Source: Mucilaginibacter ginsenosidivorax
GTDB lineage: Bacteria > Bacteroidota > Bacteroidia > Sphingobacteriales > Sphingobacteriaceae
Direction: 5' to 3'
NCBI RefSeq assembly: GCF_007971525.1
Contig: NZ_CP042437.1
Location: forward strand, 5,022,001-5,086,000
DNA: 64,000 bases
The translations under genes were made by a program, and so were the position numbers. Position 1 is the first letter of the stretch, and the number at the start of each line of letters is the position of its first letter. Below are positions 41,526 to 51,761 of this stretch, one piece after another. The notes under the pieces were generated by a model. That model saw nothing but the letters and a program-made list of their open reading frames with translations. It had not been told where the DNA came from and made no database searches.

Positions 41526-42066
41526 TCACAATGATATATAAACCTAAAGATAATATATTCTTTTAGGAACGGTAATTAATCAAATGACTTATCGGTTTAT
41601 CGGGTGATAAAATAAGCAATTGTAACTTATAGTTCACTTAATTTGAAGGTTTAAACTTAAACACGCAGACACCTATTCAGGCGGGCCAGATTTGCTAAAT
41701 ATTACATTCGATGGACGATGAAAATCCGGAAGATGTCTACCCCGCTGCCGCAGGCCCATTCCCGTGATCCCGTATACCATCACGACGTTATAGTAAAGCA
41801 CAAAGTCCCACCTCTCTCCACAGCCCGCGTTAGTGATGGCAGTGGATACCGGCCCAGCGCCTAAGGCCTGTGTAGTATGAACGAACAGCACGGCCCGCAG
41901 GGAACGCCATTTTTAAAAGTTAAAATTCAAAAGTCAAAAAGTATCAGGTTGTGAGTATCGGGACTTTTTAGCCGGAAAATTGAAATTATACACTCTCATC
42001 ACAACTAAGTCCACACTTTTTTAACGCTGAAATATGTGTATATTTGGTAATAGAAAGGAGGCAAAT
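41526..42066. other. Non-coding gap upstream of the nuclease and toxin-antitoxin genes
   Basis: The gap of about 540 bp between divergent genes is AT-rich at the ends and GC-rich in the middle (about 41690-41910). It contains dispersed repeat copy F. I see no convincing gene. An 82-aa reading on the plus strand includes an upstream extension of the antitoxin, but the ATG at 42067 is preferred. Confidence 0.55.
41738..41808 (-). repeat. Dispersed intergenic repeat, copy F
   Basis: Read on the minus strand it begins CTTTGTGCTTTACTATAACG, then TCGTGATGGTATACGGG, and ends GGCCTGCGGCAGCGGGG. This parallels copy B closely. Confidence 0.7.
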
Positions 42067-42282
42067 ATGAAAACGAACCTAACAGGTAAAGGCGCATCCC
42101 GGATTCACAAAAGCGTGTCTCCTGAGGAAATTATTGCCGCCGGAGGAACTACCGCTTTTGGGATAAAAACAGGCAAAAATAACGAAGAACTTAAGAAAGC
42201 GCTTAAGAATTCGGCTGAACCAGAGCCTTTTACTGAAGAAGAATGGGAGGGCTTATTAAAACAAATAGCCAACGATAAGTAA
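42067..42282 (+). CDS. Antitoxin of a PIN-domain toxin-antitoxin pair
   Basis: The 71-aa protein (MKTNLTGKGASRIHKSVSPEEIIAAGGTTAFGIKTGKNNEELKKAL, with an acidic tail FTEEEWEGLLKQIANDK) precedes the PIN toxin with a 1-bp overlap (TAATG). The order and size are those of a VapB-type antitoxin. A standard DNA-binding fold is not obvious. The acidic C-terminus is the likely toxin-binding part. An AGGAGG-like site lies just upstream of 42067. Confidence 0.8.
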   Translation: MKTNLTGKGASRIHKSVSPEEIIAAGGTTAFGIKTGKNNEELKKALKNSAEPEPFTEEEWEGLLKQIANDK

Positions 42283-42740
42283 TGAATTTATTACTGGATA
42301 CCAATATTCTTTTGTTTATTTCGAGGACGAGGAACACAGATAGTTTTGTAGATTTTATTAATCCTGATAACTCAAGCTTGTATATATCGGTAGCATCTGA
42401 AGCCGAAATTAAATCATTAGCACTTAAAAATAATTGGGGTGCTAAACGTGCCGATATTCTGCATGGTTTTTTAGATGGGATCAATATTGTAGAGATTAGT
42501 CAATCTTACGTCGATATTTACGCAGAGATCGACGCATATTCGCAAAGGTTGAATCCGGATTTTAAGGAATACTCGTTTGAAACCCCAAGAAATATGGGCA
42601 AAAACGATCTATGGATCGCTTCGTTGGCAGCTTTATTAGGCTTGCAGTTAATTACAACAGATACTGATTTTGACCACTTGCATAATGTATTCTTTCCGGT
42701 AAGGCGAATATTGCCGGAAGATTTTCGGCAGTTCTTTTAA
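42282..42740 (+). CDS. PIN-domain ribonuclease toxin (VapC-like)
   Basis: This 152-aa PIN-domain protein has the acidic active site: Asp6 in LLLDTNILL, Glu40/Glu42 in SVASEAEIKSLA, Asp109 in MGKNDLWIASLA and Asp127/Asp129 in LITTDTDFDHL. VapC-type toxins cut tRNA or rRNA with Mg2+. The start codon overlaps the antitoxin stop by 1 bp, so translation is coupled. Confidence 0.93.
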   Translation: MNLLLDTNILLFISRTRNTDSFVDFINPDNSSLYISVASEAEIKSLALKNNWGAKRADILHGFLDGINIVEISQSYVDIYAEIDAYSQRLNPDFKEYSFETPRNMGKNDLWIASLAALLGLQLITTDTDFDHLHNVFFPVRRILPEDFRQFF

Positions 42741-42824
42741 TAGTTGTACCTATGCAGGCAAATCACTATTTAGGATTTGTTTAGTTTTCATATTGATAAA
42801 TTTTTGTTGCAAATATTCCCCTCA

Positions 42825-43376
42825 TCACCCCTTCAAATAATGCAACCCCACGCATCCCGATTTAAAAATCTTGGCATCTACCAGTTTCCAGTTTAGCTTT
42901 TCCTGCAGCGGGAAATCTTCCATCAACTTTTTTCCTTCGCCAATAATTACCGGGTGAATTACAATATGAATTTCGTCGATCAGGCCGAGTGCCATGAGTT
43001 GCGAACGCAGGCTTACGCCGGCGATGGAGATTTTTTTGCCGGGCTGCTGTTTCAGTTTTAGCATTTCGGCTTCCAGGTTGTCGCGCATAATGCGTGTATT
43101 GTCTTCCAACCTTTGAAGGGTGCGCGAAAAAACAATTTTATCAACGTCGACAACGGTTTGCGCAAATGCATTGCCCGCTGCCGTGCCCGACTGGGTTTCG
43201 GCCACCTCGGTCCAATACGGAACTATCAAATCGTACATCTTACGTCCGTATACCACCAGGTCTACGTCGTGCGCCAAGTCGGCAAAATATTGGTGAATTT
43301 CTTCATCGCCATTAAAATTGGTGTGTTCGTAACAGCCGTCTATACTGATATTCATGCCAAAAGTTACAGTTCTCAT
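42825..43376 (-). CDS. Dihydrofolate reductase-like (RibD C-terminal domain) protein
   Basis: The 183-aa protein has the RibD/DHFR fold: VTFGMNISIDGCYEHTNFNGDEEIHQYFADL, VDLVVYGRKMYDLIVPYW, DKIVFSRTLQRLEDNTRI and ISIAGVSLRSQLMALGLIDEIHIVIHPVIIGEGKKLM. It is probably an NADPH-dependent reductase of unknown substrate. It is a distant relative of the protein at 30215, with a shorter C-terminus. Confidence 0.9.
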   Translation of the reverse strand: MRTVTFGMNISIDGCYEHTNFNGDEEIHQYFADLAHDVDLVVYGRKMYDLIVPYWTEVAETQSGTAAGNAFAQTVVDVDKIVFSRTLQRLEDNTRIMRDNLEAEMLKLKQQPGKKISIAGVSLRSQLMALGLIDEIHIVIHPVIIGEGKKLMEDFPLQEKLNWKLVDAKIFKSGCVGLHYLKG

Positions 43377-44051
43377 GGGGTTGGTTTTAGTGTTGATTTT
43401 TATGACTGGTTTTGCTAAATAAATATCAAAAATAAAATACGTCGTTCATAGCGGAGAGGGCCAGGTGCGACAAAAAAGAGGCGTTTAAGTCGGAAGTCTT
43501 TAGTCGGAAGTCTGATTTTTCAGGACTTAAGGCTTCAGACTCCACCCGTGCATAGTTGCTAAACGATTTAGTTGAAAGATAAAATTTATACAAAACTTAA
43601 AAAACTTTCCCGCCGCTTGGGGGCTGCACCCTGCTGACAGCATCTTACCATTATAAACCAATTGAAAAACAATACCATAAGCCGGGCTGCCGGGCATTTT
43701 TAGCCTTTGCAGCTGCCGGGGTAAACCAGCATTCATGATTTTTTTAGGACGGCAGTTTTTTACAGGCTGGGCGGGAGCGTGATCGTATAGGGGATGGTGG
43801 CTAAGACTCACCCGGCCAGGCTGCGCCCGCCACCCTCTCTCTTCACCTGCGGTGGAAAGAGGGGCTTGAACGGGGGCCAAACCCGGCATACTAAATTGAT
43901 TCAGCACTTCAAGCCCCTCTTTCCGGCGAAGCCGAAGAGAGGGTGGCGGGCGCAGCCTCGTCGGGTGAGTCTTCGCAATTTCAAGGGGTTTTTAATATTG
44001 CAACAAACAGGGGCAGGCTTTATATAAACCAATTAAACAAAATCAATTTCT
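43377..44051. other. Repeat-rich non-coding gap
   Basis: No gene is evident in these 675 bp. From left to right it holds AGTCGGAAGTCTTTAGTCGG-type repeats (about 43485-43550), a stretch of mixed composition, and a large inverted repeat (43803-43973). Confidence 0.7.
43803..43973 (+). repeat. Large near-perfect inverted repeat, arms of about 67 bp
   Basis: The left arm (43803-43870) starts AAGACTCACCC and runs through GGCTGCGCCCGCCACCCTCT to AAAGAGGGGCTTGAA. The right arm (43908-43973) is its near-perfect complement ending GGGTGAGTCTT. The arms differ mainly in a small inner segment and enclose a 37-nt loop. The unit folds into a very stable cruciform or hairpin upstream of the GH76 gene. Confidence 0.92.
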
Positions 44052-45293
44052 ATGAAAATTATGAAAAACAATGTTAAACAAACCTGCGGCACATTGGGCG
44101 TGCTGCGTGCTTTTAAATTGATGGGCCGGGCGGGGTATGGCCTGCTGCTGGCGGTACTGGGCTGTATGGCGGTGGCATCGGGCTGTAAAAAGGAGGGGCG
44201 GTTGGCGGCCGGGGCGCCGACGGCTTCGGCAGCGGTGGCCGGCCGTAAGCTGGTAACCAATGCAACCCTGCCTACCCGTGCCGAGGCGCTGGTGGCCATG
44301 CAGGTTTACAATAATACTTTTTACAACCAGTACGGCACCTACGGCCCCAGCTTTAAGGCCTATTACTGGAAAGACCAGAACCACACCACCCGCATGGATT
44401 TCTGGACACAGGCCGAGGCTATTGAAACCCTCATTGACGCTTACAATATAAACCCCAATGTGGATTTGAAGAACAAAATCAGCTACCTGTACAACGGTAT
44501 GCGCGATGGTTACGGCCTTACCTGGGAAAGCAATATTTATAACGATGATATTATTTGGGGCAGCCTGATGTGCGTGCGCGCCTATGCCATTACCAATGAT
44601 GGCGGCATGTTGGATATGGCCAAAAACAACTTCGCCATTGTATGGAACCGCGCCTATGATACCTCCCTGGGCGGAGGTTTGTGGTGGACTACCGCCAAGC
44701 AAACCAAAAACGCCTGCGTAAACGCGCCGGCCATTATTTGTGCCATGAAATTGTACGCTGCCACCGGCGATGCCAGTTACCAAACCAAGGCCAAGCTGCT
44801 GATGGATTGGATGGTGGCCACCCTGTATACCAGCAGCGGCGAGGTTAAAGGCGCTATAAACGCGGCCGGCACCATTACCGAAGGCAGCCGCTCATACACG
44901 CAAGGCACGTTCATTGGCGCCTGCGATGCCCTGCGCCTGCAATACCCTGCCGTAAACTACGCCGCAATGGCCAACAACGTAATGAACTACAGCAAAAACA
45001 ACATGTGCCAAACCCCTGGCGGCATATTGCTGGATGAGTACGACACCGCCGATACACAGGGCTTTAAGGGCATATTTGCCCGCTGGGCCTGTATTTACGT
45101 GCACTCGGCAGGTTTACAAAGCACTTATGGCAACTGGCTGGATGCCAACGCCACGCAGGCTTGGTCTATACGCAACAACAGCGGACAAATGTGGGGCAAA
45201 TGGGCCACCCGCACCCCCGACGGCACCATCCTGAACGCATTTGAAACCACGCCTGGCGTAGCGATGGTGAATGGTATTTACTGGTACCGCTAA
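44052..45293 (+). CDS. GH76 family lipoprotein (alpha-1,6-mannanase-like)
   Basis: The 413-aa protein has a long N-terminal signal with lipobox ASGC (Cys45), so it is probably anchored to the outer membrane. The GH76 (alpha/alpha)6 domain shows MDFWTQAEAIETLIDAY, SNIYNDDIIWGSL with the catalytic Asp165-Asp166 pair, LGGGLWWTT and TQGTFIGACDAL. GH76 enzymes cut alpha-1,6-mannan, for example of fungal walls. No SusC/D pair or mannosidase is nearby. The first Met could be M1 or M4. Confidence 0.93.
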   Translation: MKIMKNNVKQTCGTLGVLRAFKLMGRAGYGLLLAVLGCMAVASGCKKEGRLAAGAPTASAAVAGRKLVTNATLPTRAEALVAMQVYNNTFYNQYGTYGPSFKAYYWKDQNHTTRMDFWTQAEAIETLIDAYNINPNVDLKNKISYLYNGMRDGYGLTWESNIYNDDIIWGSLMCVRAYAITNDGGMLDMAKNNFAIVWNRAYDTSLGGGLWWTTAKQTKNACVNAPAIICAMKLYAATGDASYQTKAKLLMDWMVATLYTSSGEVKGAINAAGTITEGSRSYTQGTFIGACDALRLQYPAVNYAAMANNVMNYSKNNMCQTPGGILLDEYDTADTQGFKGIFARWACIYVHSAGLQSTYGNWLDANATQAWSIRNNSGQMWGKWATRTPDGTILNAFETTPGVAMVNGIYWYR

Positions 45294-46046
45294 ATTAATT
45301 TAGCCTGCCCCTGTTTGTTTTTGTGATTTTTGTTTGATGATGTTTTTGATATCCGGAAATGTTATGTGCCAGTTAACAGAATTTTAGCTGCAAATTTCGT
45401 TACAGAAAAAACATCTTGTCATCCCCAAAATTGTCAGCAGAGGGAGCTTCGGACGAAAGCGGCCAAAACGATGGCGGGCGGTGCGATGGCAGGGCATAGG
45501 ATGTTTTTGCAGGTGGGTGGGGCCTGCCGAGCCGGGGCAAAATAAATCCAGCCCAGGTTTTGGCGGTTTTGCAGGGCAAAGGCCCGTGCGGCAAAGAAGC
45601 ATTTCTGCTGACTTGATTTTTGGTTACTTTGTATCAAGACAAAGTAACAGCCCTCCCGCGGCGAATGAGCGGGCCGATGTTGTAGCTTCTACAAAGTAAT
45701 TTCGTAAATCGGAATTTTCAGAATTTGAGAATGAGCAGAATTTTACGGTGCCCAACGAGTGCTTTACCGAGTCTGGCAGGGTGTTCACGGGTACAAAAAT
45801 CCACAGGCCATCTACCTCTGGCAAAACTGGGCCAATTTACCTCGCTCTAAAATTGTCCGAACATTTAATTGTCTGATATCTAATACTTTAAGTGTTCGAC
45901 TCCCGAACACCTGCTTATCTCCGTAAAAAACCGAACGCCAGGCGGTAATATCAAGACCTGAGTTATAACCACCCTGCCAAAAATCTTGCTACCTGATACT
46001 TGCTACTTGATACTAAAATCTTGCTGTTAAGTTTTACATTTGCAGC
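45294..46046. other. Long non-coding gap with hairpins and dispersed repeats
   Basis: The 750-bp gap holds a hairpin at 45623-45648 (GTTACTTTGT and ACAAAGTAAC), a second GC-rich palindrome just after it (CCCGC...GCGGG), a CAGAATTTGAG-type repeat near 45717, and an ATCTTGCTACCTGATACTTG repeat at about 45980-46025. A 66-aa minus-strand ORF at 45624-45824 is not convincing as a gene. TACATTTG at 46035-46042 could be the argH -7 box, but it would give an almost leaderless mRNA. Confidence 0.6.
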
Positions 46047-47381
<1,335 letters not shown>

Positions 47382-47385
47382 CAAA

Positions 47386-47850
47386 ATGGTAATCCTGCTG
47401 GATATAGATGGAGTATTAGTAACCGAACCGTCCTGGAAAAAGGTAGAAATTGGTGCCGATGGCTTCATGCTGTTTAACAAACTATCGGCACAAAACCTGG
47501 CTGATATTTTGTTGCTAACAGGCGCCGAGGTGGTTTTAGCCAGTACACATAGAATTAACTTTGCTATTGAACGTTGGCTGGACATCTTCAAAATCAGGGG
47601 GGTAACTATTAATAAATTATCTAAACTTAATGATAAGAAATCCCTAACGGATATGCAGGATCGTGGTAACGAAATTCAGGAGTGGATACATAAAAACGGC
47701 GAAGTGAACTACGTTATTATAGACGATGACTTGTCAATAAATAACCTGCCTGAGGCTATAAAACAAAAGTGGGTTACCATCAAACCCCATATTGGAATTG
47801 ATATTGAGGCCAAACAAAAGGCCCTGGATATTCTTTTAACTAATCGGTGA
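47386..47850 (+). CDS. HAD-like protein (HAD_SAK type)
   Basis: The 154-aa protein has the HAD core in compact form: ILLDIDGVLVTEPSW (nucleophile Asp6 and Asp8), AEVVLASTHRINFAIERWL and VNYVIIDDDLSINNLPEAIKQKWVTI. This resembles HAD domains found in Swiss-Army-Knife RNA repair proteins and in stand-alone form. The gene begins 4 bp after argH, so it is probably co-transcribed. The substrate is unknown. Confidence 0.85.
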   Translation: MVILLDIDGVLVTEPSWKKVEIGADGFMLFNKLSAQNLADILLLTGAEVVLASTHRINFAIERWLDIFKIRGVTINKLSKLNDKKSLTDMQDRGNEIQEWIHKNGEVNYVIIDDDLSINNLPEAIKQKWVTIKPHIGIDIEAKQKALDILLTNR

Positions 47851-47881
47851 AATTATCTATAAACCAGTGTAATCCTTAAAA

Positions 47882-48085
47882 ATGAACGGACAAAACAGAA
47901 GCGATATTTACCCAGGCCTGGAAGTGGATATTATCCTTAAAAAAGACCAGCGCACGGGCACGCTTACCCGCGGGATTGTGAAAAGGCTGTTAACCAGCGC
48001 ATCATACCATTCCCGTGGTATAAAAGTGCAGCTGGACGACGGCCAGGTTGGCCGGGTGGCCTGGATTGTTGATGAAGAAGATTAA
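47882..48085 (+). CDS. YwbE-family protein
   Basis: The 67-aa protein matches the YwbE family: NRSDIYPGLEVDIILKKDQRTGTLTRGIVKRLLTSASYHSRGIKVQLDDGQVGRV. It is a conserved small beta-barrel-like protein of unknown function. It lies 31 bp after the HAD-like gene. Confidence 0.93.
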   Translation: MNGQNRSDIYPGLEVDIILKKDQRTGTLTRGIVKRLLTSASYHSRGIKVQLDDGQVGRVAWIVDEED

Positions 48086-48147
48086 TTCATGATTTCTACA
48101 CAATTGTTTACCATATTTACCTTGTACTTACCATAGTGCAATCCAAT

Positions 48148-48852
48148 ATGCCTGCAAGCCCTCAACGAAAATCGAAATTATGGTTACGGTTAGATACGCA
48201 TCACCGATTGTTAGTATCCTTACTTGTTGCTACAGCTACACTTATTTTCATATGGGGCCGATTTAGCATACCGGCAACAACGTTGGTTACGTGGTCGGCA
48301 TTTGGGTTAAGTGTTATAGTGATGGATTGGATTATCATCCTGTCATCGCATCCAATGGAGGTTAGGCACATAGCCAAAATTGAGGATTCCAGCCGGGTAT
48401 TGATATTTGCTTTTGTAATTGTAGCATCAATCATAAGTCTCCTGGCAATTTTTTTCCTGCTCAAATCATCTAAACAGCTGTCTCCTGCCGTAGTTACCGG
48501 CCATGTATTATTGGGGATGACATCGGTAATTATCTCCTGGATATTGGTGCATACCATATTTACCCTGCGTTACGCACATATGTATTACGCTACAGATACC
48601 GATGGCGATAACAAGACCAAACCTTTGGGCGGGCTGGAATTTCCCGGCGATGAAAAGGGTTTTGAGCCCGATTATCTTGATTTTGTATACTTCTCCTTTG
48701 TGTTGGGGATGACTTTCCAGGTATCGGATATCGAGATCTCGTCCCGGCAAATCCGCCGGCTGGCATGGATCCACGGTATGATATCTTTTGCTTTTAATAC
48801 TGCTATTGTGGCATTAAGCATTAATGTAATTTCGGGACTGGTATCAAACTGA
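48148..48852 (+). CDS. DUF1345 family membrane protein
   Basis: The 234-aa inner-membrane protein has five to six membrane segments and the DUF1345 signature: SWILVHTIFTLRYAHMYY, GGLEFPGDEKGFEPDYLDFVYFSFVLGMTFQVSDIEISSRQIRRLAWIHGMISFAFNTAIVAL. Function unknown. I use the ATG at 48148 and not the GTG at 48136, since the extra four residues add nothing recognisable. Confidence 0.93.
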   Translation: MPASPQRKSKLWLRLDTHHRLLVSLLVATATLIFIWGRFSIPATTLVTWSAFGLSVIVMDWIIILSSHPMEVRHIAKIEDSSRVLIFAFVIVASIISLLAIFFLLKSSKQLSPAVVTGHVLLGMTSVIISWILVHTIFTLRYAHMYYATDTDGDNKTKPLGGLEFPGDEKGFEPDYLDFVYFSFVLGMTFQVSDIEISSRQIRRLAWIHGMISFAFNTAIVALSINVISGLVSN

Positions 48853-48855
48853 TAC

Positions 48856-48948
48856 AAAGTCGGCAGTCTTTAGTTGGCAGTCTCGAGTCATATTTTCTTT
48901 TTGACTTAGAACTTGCGGCTTCCTACTCAAGACTATCCTTTAATTTAA
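48856..48948 (+). repeat. AGTCTTTAGT-type dispersed repeat
   Basis: The gap between the convergent DUF1345 and DUF72 genes holds GGCAGTCTTTAGTTGGCAGT and the loosely complementary GACTTAGAACTTGCGGCTTC. Related text lies at about 43488-43545 and 60331-60566. It may work as a convergent transcription end. Confidence 0.55.
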
Positions 48949-48960
48949 GTTGGCAAGGCA

Positions 48961-49887
48961 TTAAAACAAACCGCCCTGCTGATCAATGAATTTGGGGCGA
49001 AGTAAATTTGTGCCAAGGGCCGCATTTAATTTTTTGGTTACATAATCTGACAGTATGGGCGAAAACCTTTCATCATGCTGGTGCATAAAGAACCAAACCG
49101 ATTTTAAACCTTCCTGCTGCCATTTTTTTATCCTTTCTACCCACATATCCAAACGGGCCTCATCAATGCTGTATTCGCCCATTTTATCAGTACAGCCCAC
49201 AAACCGGATAAAGGCGTGAGGCGTGGGCAAACTCATGTGTATTACGTCGCGGCGTCCGGAGGCGTCGGTTATTACGGCGCCAATATTAAGATCGCGAAAA
49301 AGACTGAATACTTTGTCGGCGTTTTCCTGTTGGGCAAACCATTCTTTATGCCTTAGTTCTACAAAAACGGGTACATCTTTGGGCAAAGCCTCCAGGTATG
49401 CTTTCAGTTCGGGGAAGCTTTTGGGGGTGTAGTTATCGCTCAATTGCAAAAATAACGGTCCCAGCTTTTCGCCGAATGCCATGATGCCTTCATAGTAAGT
49501 TGTAGTAATATCGTCGGCATTTTTTAGCCTGCGTATGTGGCTGATGCTTTGCGAAAATTTGGGGCAAAATTTAAAACCGGGGTTGCTTTCGGCTTTGGCT
49601 TTCCATTTGGCAATGGTATCGGGGCCATAAACGTTATAAAATGTGGCATTCAGTTCAATGCAATCAAAGTGTCTTACATATTCATCCAAAAAATTAGCTT
49701 CCTTGGTTTTAGGCGGATAGATTTGCCCAATCCACTCCTTGCGTCCCCACTTTGCACAACCAACGTGAACCTGTATTGGCTCGTTGTTTTTAGCCGTTGC
49801 TAATACCGAAGTAGTGAGTTCTGTATCAGGCGGAAGTGTAAAATCTATTAAGGGTAATTCTTCGGGTGCTACTTTGCCAAATTCCAT
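48961..49887 (-). CDS. DUF72 domain protein (YecE-like TIM barrel)
   Basis: The 308-aa cytosolic protein fits DUF72: VHVGCAKWGRKEWIGQIYPPKTKEANFLDEYVRHFDCIELNATFYNVYG, LGPLFLQLSDNYTPKSF, VFVELRHKEWF and FIRFVGC. The fold is a TIM barrel with an unknown activity. The N-terminal 30 residues before the barrel are longer than in E. coli YecE. Single gene. Confidence 0.94.
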   Translation of the reverse strand: MEFGKVAPEELPLIDFTLPPDTELTTSVLATAKNNEPIQVHVGCAKWGRKEWIGQIYPPKTKEANFLDEYVRHFDCIELNATFYNVYGPDTIAKWKAKAESNPGFKFCPKFSQSISHIRRLKNADDITTTYYEGIMAFGEKLGPLFLQLSDNYTPKSFPELKAYLEALPKDVPVFVELRHKEWFAQQENADKVFSLFRDLNIGAVITDASGRRDVIHMSLPTPHAFIRFVGCTDKMGEYSIDEARLDMWVERIKKWQQEGLKSVWFFMHQHDERFSPILSDYVTKKLNAALGTNLLRPKFIDQQGGLF

Positions 49888-49908
49888 GGTTAGTTGATTA
49901 AGTATCTG

Positions 49909-50006
49909 AATCAGAATTTTCAGAATTTAAGAATTTTAAAAATAGCAATATTGATAGAAAGTTTTCTATTCTGCTAATTAAATAATTCTGTAAATTCTGA
50001 TTCTGA
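49909..50006 (+). repeat. Imperfect inverted repeat between DUF72 and amidase genes
   Basis: GAATCAGAATTTTCAGAATT at the left end is answered by AATTCTGTAAATTCTGATTC at the right. The intervening DNA is AT-rich. A related CAGAATTTGAG unit is at about 45717. No gene is present. Confidence 0.6.
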
Positions 50007-50011
50007 CAAAA

Positions 50012-51643
50012 TTACCCCAACAAATCCACTTTAAACAACGGCTTCACTCGTTTTTTGCTCGCCTGCTCATATGCATACCCCAGCTTAATAATATCGCCTT
50101 CTTTCCAGGCTGTGCTGAAAAACGACAGGCCGATAGGCAAACCATGTAGCAATCCCATGGGTACAGTAATGTGCGGGTAGCCCGCCATAGCTGCCGGGCT
50201 CGAGAAGCCGAAACCGTTGTCGTAATCGCCATTTACAAGGTCGATGCACACTGCCGGGCCGTTAGTGGGGCCTATGATGGCATCCAGTTTGTTATCGGTT
50301 AAAATTTTATCTATAGCCTTGCGGGTGCCCGTATTGGTTTGCTTTACAGCTTTTAGATACTCTTCGGTGTTTAAGTCGCCTTTGGCCTGGGCCAGTTCAA
50401 GGGTTTCCTGTTTAAAAAAGGGCATAGCTTTGGCTTCGTTTTGCTTGTTATAGGCAATTACATCGGCCAGGGTTTTTACTTTGCTGTTAGCATTGCTTAA
50501 ATACAGGTTCAGCCCATCTTTAAATTCATATAATAAAACCGGGAATTCACTTTTGCCGATATCTTTAAGCTCTTTATTCAACTCAACTTCAATCACGGTA
50601 GCGCCTTTACTTTGCATGGTTTTAATGGCGTCTTTCAGTAAAGCTACCATACCTGGGTTGCCATCCATTGCTGATTTTTCGACCCCGAGGCGTTTGCCTT
50701 TTAAACCATCTACATCTAAAAACCTGGTGTAATCAGCCTCTGCCTTGCCCTTGCCCGCCAGGGTAAAACTGTCTTGTGGATCAACGCCGGCCAGGGCTCC
50801 TAAAAAAATGGCCGCATCTTTAACGGTGCGGGCCATAGGCCCGGCAGTGTCCTGTGTTTTGGAGATAGGAATAATGCCCGATCTGCTCCACAACCCTACA
50901 GTAGGTTTAATACCCACCAACCCGTTTACTGATGATGGTGATACGATTGAGCCATCCGTTTCGGTACCAATGGCTATGGTGCATAAATTGGCCGCTACAG
51001 CACTGCCCGATCCTGCGCTTGAGCCGCTGGGGTTACGATCGAGAATATAGGGGCATTTGGTTTGGCCGCCCCGGCTGCTCCACGCGCTGGTAGAGTGTGT
51101 TGAACGGAAGTTGGCCCACTCACTTAAATTGGTCTTGCCCAATAAAACGGCCCCGGCCTCGCGTAGCTTGTGGATAATAAAGGCGTCTTGTTTGGCAAAA
51201 TTGTCACTCAGGGCCAGCGAACCGGCCGTGGTATGCATATTATCGCCGGTGTTTATATTATCCTTTATCAGCACTGGTATGCCATGTAAGGGGCCGCGTA
51301 CTTTGCCTTTCTCCCGCTCTTTATCCATAGCATCGGCCATGTTTAAAGCATCCTTATTTAATTCAATAACGGAGTTTAACTTTGGGCCATTCTTGTCAAT
51401 CTCATCAATACGTTTCAGGTAAAGCTCGGTAAGCAGGTGCGATGTATATTGCTTAGCCTTCATTTTTTCCTGCAAATCGGTTATAGTGGCTTCCGAAAGT
51501 TCAAACAGATCATCCTTACTATCCGTGGCGGTGGTATCTGGTTTTTTATCATCTGTTGCTGGCTGGCTGCATGATGCAGCAACCAATGTTGATAACGTAA
51601 GGCCAGCTAATGACCCTGTTTTAAGAAAATTTCGTCTGTGCAT
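50012..51643 (-). CDS. Tat-exported amidase-signature lipoprotein
   Basis: The 543-aa enzyme has a twin-arginine signal (MHRRNFLKTGSLAGL) with lipobox VAASC (Cys25), and an amidase-signature domain (about 50-535). The Ser-cisSer-Lys triad is visible: Lys127 in GIPVLIKDN, cis-Ser209 in NPSGSSAGSGSAVAA and Ser232 in GTETDGSI. It hydrolyses an amide in the periplasm. Its substrate (peptide, indole or aliphatic amide) is unknown. The start at 51643 is set by the RR signal; the 20 residues upstream do not fit. Confidence 0.94.
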   Translation of the reverse strand: MHRRNFLKTGSLAGLTLSTLVAASCSQPATDDKKPDTTATDSKDDLFELSEATITDLQEKMKAKQYTSHLLTELYLKRIDEIDKNGPKLNSVIELNKDALNMADAMDKEREKGKVRGPLHGIPVLIKDNINTGDNMHTTAGSLALSDNFAKQDAFIIHKLREAGAVLLGKTNLSEWANFRSTHSTSAWSSRGGQTKCPYILDRNPSGSSAGSGSAVAANLCTIAIGTETDGSIVSPSSVNGLVGIKPTVGLWSRSGIIPISKTQDTAGPMARTVKDAAIFLGALAGVDPQDSFTLAGKGKAEADYTRFLDVDGLKGKRLGVEKSAMDGNPGMVALLKDAIKTMQSKGATVIEVELNKELKDIGKSEFPVLLYEFKDGLNLYLSNANSKVKTLADVIAYNKQNEAKAMPFFKQETLELAQAKGDLNTEEYLKAVKQTNTGTRKAIDKILTDNKLDAIIGPTNGPAVCIDLVNGDYDNGFGFSSPAAMAGYPHITVPMGLLHGLPIGLSFFSTAWKEGDIIKLGYAYEQASKKRVKPLFKVDLLG

Positions 51644-51761
51644 AACCGGTTGTTGAAAAGCATCTACAAATAACAAAATATTTGCCGGATAAAAAATTAT
51701 CAACCTAAAATGTTACAACATGTATTTATGTACAGCCGGTTTATGCACAGACGTTTAGCAG

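Noticed and set aside
41673..41891. 72-aa minus-strand ORF
   Set aside because: It overlaps dispersed repeat copy F and has a low-complexity, unprotein-like composition.
45624..45824. 66-aa minus-strand ORF beginning MPEVDGLWIFVPVN
   Set aside because: It extends through a perfect hairpin repeat and has no recognisable family; at most it is a gene remnant.
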